From positions 30,928-94,927 of the forward strand of contig NZ_BMMK01000016.1 in the NCBI RefSeq assembly GCF_014645795.1: a stretch of 64,000 nt of DNA, written 5' to 3'. Source of the stretch: Longimycelium tulufanense (GTDB taxonomy: Bacteria > Actinomycetota > Actinomycetes > Mycobacteriales > Pseudonocardiaceae). Shown piece after piece: positions 61,367 through 64,000 of this stretch. The number at the start of each line of letters is the position of its first letter. Positions within the stretch are counted from its first letter, which is position 1. Made by a program: the position numbers and the translations under genes. The notes beneath the pieces were generated by a model. That model made no database searches and was not told the DNA's origin. It was given only the letters and a program-made list of their open reading frames with translations.

Positions 61367-61473
61367 GGGTCACTCCCGGTCCGCGCCGTCACGCTCGGTG
61401 CGTGATCGACACTACCGGCACGAGATCAGTTCGTGACGCCCGGGCCCCCGCGCGGAGCAGCCGGCCGAACCCG

Positions 61474-62142
61474 TCAGGCGCCTTCGGCTTTCTCTCGGGC
61501 TTCTTCGGCGCGATGCTGGCGGTGGGCGTGGATGGCGAGGAGGGCAACGACGAGGGCGGCGAGGCTACAGGCGACACCGACGAGGACGGCCCAGCCGATC
61601 CAGGAGGCCGCCATTCCGGCGTAGGGCGCGGTCACGACGAACTCGGTGACCTCGCCGGCCGCGGGCCGCCAGCTGACCGTGCCGGCCCGCTCGTCCCCGT
61701 TGCTGTGCGCGATCTCCCCGGGGAAACTCACCCTGATCCGGACATCGGTGCGATCCGGCGGGAGCTTGGTCAGGTCGACCGACCCCGTCAACGTCACCAG
61801 ATCACCGGAACGGCGCAGGGACAGGTCGTAGCGGCTGGGCAACTCGGTCGTCCGGTCGGCCAGCAGCCGCAGCTCGTCGAAGCTCAGCCCCTCGAAGGAC
61901 AGCCGCGACCCGTGGTAGCCGTCCGCCTCGTGGGGCTGGACCCGCACCCGGCGCTCCATCCCCGGCGGCACCCGCAGCTGGGGCCCGGGGTCGCCGTCCC
62001 GGCTCGGCAGCGCGCCCACCACGATCTCCCCGGACACCCGGTCGTCCTCGGAGACCGCCATCGTGGCCCGCACGCGCACGCAGCCGCCGGCCAGCACCCC
62101 GATCACCAGCAGCAGCGGCAGCACCATCGCCGCGGACCGCAT
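61474..62142 (-). CDS. lppM: LppM-like lipoprotein
   Basis: A 222-residue envelope protein. Signal peptide with lipobox VLAGGC (Cys21) is followed by VRVRATMAVSEDDRVSGEIVVG, which matches the mycobacterial LppM N-terminal region. A beta-rich extracytoplasmic domain and a C-terminal transmembrane helix (SWIGWAVLVGVACSLAALVV) follow, with a basic tail. LppM (Rv2171) affects lipoglycan balance and phagosome events in Mycobacterium; its proximity to mptA fits. The ATG at 62142 is used; a GTG eight codons upstream is possible. Confidence 0.88.
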   Translation of the reverse strand: MRSAAMVLPLLLVIGVLAGGCVRVRATMAVSEDDRVSGEIVVGALPSRDGDPGPQLRVPPGMERRVRVQPHEADGYHGSRLSFEGLSFDELRLLADRTTELPSRYDLSLRRSGDLVTLTGSVDLTKLPPDRTDVRIRVSFPGEIAHSNGDERAGTVSWRPAAGEVTEFVVTAPYAGMAASWIGWAVLVGVACSLAALVVALLAIHAHRQHRAEEAREKAEGA

Positions 62143-62301
62143 TCGCCGCTGGACCCCAGATAGCACCAAGTCATCGTGCCAGCCGGGATGAGGGCAGGTC
62201 GACGAATCCACCCGGTGCACCGTTCGGCGGAGGCGTGGTGCGCCCGTGACGCTCCACCAACCCGCTGGGAACCGGTCCGGCCAGGATGTAGCGTCCCCGC
62301 C

Positions 62302-63984
62302 ATGGCATCCGGTGTGCACGAGATCAGTGACCGGTACGTCGCCGACTACGCGGCGCTCGACCCGATCACCGCGACCGCCCTGGGCATCGAGGGCCACGAC
62401 GAGAAGCTGACCGACTTCTCGCCGGACGGCCACCGCGCCCGCGCCGAGCTGGACCGCGCCGCCCTCGCCGAGATCGCGGCCGCCACTCCGGCCGACGCCG
62501 GCGAGGAGGCCGCCAAGGCCGTCTTCACCGAGCGGGTGGGCCTGCGCCAGGAGATCCACGAGGCCGACCTCGACGAACGCGACCTCAACGTCATCGCCAG
62601 CCCGGTACAGGAACTGCGGCAGATCTTCGACCTGATGCCGACCGACACCGCCGAGCAGTGGGCGGTCCTCGCCCGCCGGCTGATGGCCATGCCGGACGCG
62701 GTGGCCGGGCTGCGGGCCTCGCTCGCGCACGCCGCCGACCGGGGCAGCGTGGCCGCCCTCCGCCAGGTCACCCGGGTGGCCGAACAGTGCGAGACCTGGG
62801 CGGGCCTGCGCGGCGGCCGGTCGTTCTTCGCCAACCTGGTCGCCGGCGCCGACGACCTGCCCGGGGTGGACCGCACGCTGCGCACCCAGCTGCAGGCCGG
62901 CGCCAAGGCGGCCGCCGAGGCGTACGCCGACCTGGCCCGGTTCCTGCGCGAGGACCTCGCCCCGAAGGCGCCGACCAAGGACGCGGTGGGCGAGGAGACC
63001 TACCGCCTGTGGTCGCGGTACTTCACCGGCGCCAAGCTCGACCTCGCCGAGGCGTACGAGTGGGGTTGGGCGGAGTTCTCCCGCATCGAGACCGAGATGC
63101 GCAAGGTTGCCGAGCGGATCAAGCCGGGTGCGACGCTGGCCGAGGCCGCGGCCGCGCTGGACGCCAACCCCCGGTACAAGGTGCACGGGCAGGACGGCTT
63201 CGCCGCCTGGATGCAGCAGCTGTCCGACAAGGCGCTGGCCGAGCTGCGCGGCGTGCACTTCGAGATTCCCGACGAGCTGATGCGGCTGGAGTGCCGGATC
63301 GCGCCGCCGGGTGGTGGTGTCGGCGCCTACTACACCGGCCCGACCGACGACTTCTCCCGCCCCGGCCGGATGTGGTGGTCCGTGCCCGCGGACAAGGAGG
63401 AGTTCTCCACCTGGCGCGAGGTCACCACGGTCTACCACGAGGGCGTGCCCGGCCATCACCTGCAGGTCGCGACCGCCGTGCACCAGCAGGCGCGGCTCAA
63501 CCGGTTCCAGCGGCTGATGTGCTGGGTGTCCGGCTACGGCGAGGGCTGGGCGCTCTACGCCGAGCGGCTCATGCGCGAGCTGGGCTACCTCGACGACGAC
63601 GGTGACCTGCTCGGCATGCTCGACGCGCACCTGTTCCGTGCGGCCCGCGTGGTGGTGGACATCGGCATGCATCTGGAGCTGCCAATCCCGGCCGGCACCG
63701 GTTTCCACGAGGGCGAGCGGTGGACGCCGGAACTGGGCTTGGAGTTCATGCTCACCCGCACGATCACCGATCCGGCGCACGTGCGCGACGAGATCGACCG
63801 CTACCTGGGCTGGCCGGGCCAGGCCCCCTCCTACAAGCTCGGTGAGCGGCTGTGGCTGGCCGCCCGGGAGGACGCGCGGCGTCGGCACGGCGGTGCCTTC
63901 GATGTGAAGCTGTTCCACAAGCAGGCGCTCGAGATGGGCGCGATGGGCCTGGACACGCTCCGGGAGCGGCTCGCAGCGCTGTAA
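62302..63984 (+). CDS. DUF885 family putative zinc carboxypeptidase
   Basis: A 560-residue protein of the DUF885 family. The presumed zinc site is YHEGVPGHHLQVA in the C-terminal half, with a further Glu in GYGEGWALYAERL. No signal peptide is seen, so it should be cytosolic. The family includes carboxypeptidase Taq-like folds, but no substrate is established. The ATG at 62302 fits the family start. It diverges from lppM. Confidence 0.9.
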   Translation: MASGVHEISDRYVADYAALDPITATALGIEGHDEKLTDFSPDGHRARAELDRAALAEIAAATPADAGEEAAKAVFTERVGLRQEIHEADLDERDLNVIASPVQELRQIFDLMPTDTAEQWAVLARRLMAMPDAVAGLRASLAHAADRGSVAALRQVTRVAEQCETWAGLRGGRSFFANLVAGADDLPGVDRTLRTQLQAGAKAAAEAYADLARFLREDLAPKAPTKDAVGEETYRLWSRYFTGAKLDLAEAYEWGWAEFSRIETEMRKVAERIKPGATLAEAAAALDANPRYKVHGQDGFAAWMQQLSDKALAELRGVHFEIPDELMRLECRIAPPGGGVGAYYTGPTDDFSRPGRMWWSVPADKEEFSTWREVTTVYHEGVPGHHLQVATAVHQQARLNRFQRLMCWVSGYGEGWALYAERLMRELGYLDDDGDLLGMLDAHLFRAARVVVDIGMHLELPIPAGTGFHEGERWTPELGLEFMLTRTITDPAHVRDEIDRYLGWPGQAPSYKLGERLWLAAREDARRRHGGAFDVKLFHKQALEMGAMGLDTLRERLAAL

Positions 63985-64000
63985 CAGCACAACCGGTGGT

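Noticed and set aside
62143..63990. Minus-strand extension of lppM for over 600 codons
   Set aside because: It is antisense to the DUF885 gene and has no family features; the real lppM start lies at its signal peptide.

Overview
The window is a GC-rich actinobacterial chromosome segment. It looks like a member of the Pseudonocardiales (Amycolatopsis, Saccharopolyspora or Pseudonocardia type), although genus cannot be fixed from sequence alone. The reasons are many GTG starts, GTGA/ATGA stop-start overlaps, a lipomannan mannosyltransferase (mptA), a diphosphate-type phosphofructokinase, and a gene order that mixes the Mycobacterium tuberculosis Rv2171-Rv2187 order with the Streptomyces fab and glkA orders. 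It is mostly core chromosome. I see no insertion sequence, prophage, CRISPR array, rRNA or convincing tRNA.

Layout. 1-8.6 kb: a partial membrane protein; alanine dehydrogenase with a PucR-type regulator; a methyltransferase and a P450 in the same strand run; bioF divergent from the P450; an Lrp regulator divergent from a LysE exporter. 8.7-11.3 kb: an accessory-looking stretch with an XRE/TPR regulator, a frameshifted Uma2 gene and a small membrane protein. 11.8-14.7 kb: an extracytoplasmic thiol-redox module (DsbA-like protein, CcdA-like protein, beta-propeller lipoprotein). 14.7-18.4 kb: conserved or unknown envelope proteins and a DUF3145 protein. 18.5-25.3 kb: fatty-acid synthase II operon fabD-fabH-acpP-fabF-accD6 behind a PucR-type fasR. 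25.8-30.7 kb: a secreted tripeptidyl aminopeptidase, a CmpX-like channel protein, an FMN riboswitch with a RibM-type riboflavin transporter, and a methyltransferase. 31.4-46.6 kb: a lipid and central-metabolism cluster with fadD15-like ligase, two SRPBCC proteins, phosphoesterase, ArsA-like ATPase, ROK glucokinase, plsC, RNase AS, phosphofructokinase, fprA and class II DAHP synthase. 46.8-64 kb: pknL with its Rv2175c-type partner, crtB-mptA, a CBS protein, a degenerate polysaccharide deacetylase, an L,D-transpeptidase, crtI-idsA, metF, an exonuclease gene pair, lppM and a DUF885 protein.

How the genes work together. The fab operon, acyl-CoA ligase and acyltransferase supply and activate acyl chains and build phospholipid. 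mptA, ldt, the deacetylase-like lipoprotein, lppM and pknL serve the cell envelope. Glucokinase, diphosphate phosphofructokinase and DAHP synthase form a sugar-to-aromatics line. idsA, crtI and crtB make C40 carotenoids from two separate translationally coupled gene pairs. The clearest regulatory signals are the FMN riboswitch at 28966-29096, an IdeR/DtxR-type iron box before fprA (43375-43393), a perfect CRP-type site before ldt (55435-55450) and a dozen strong hairpin terminators.

No single locus is convincingly a wholly new system. The most informative oddities are the deacetylase-like lipoprotein that lost its metal-binding histidines, the PPi signature of the phosphofructokinase, the decayed thpR fragment beside the iron box, and two small Shine-Dalgarno-led reading frames in the 717-bp gap at 30674-31390.
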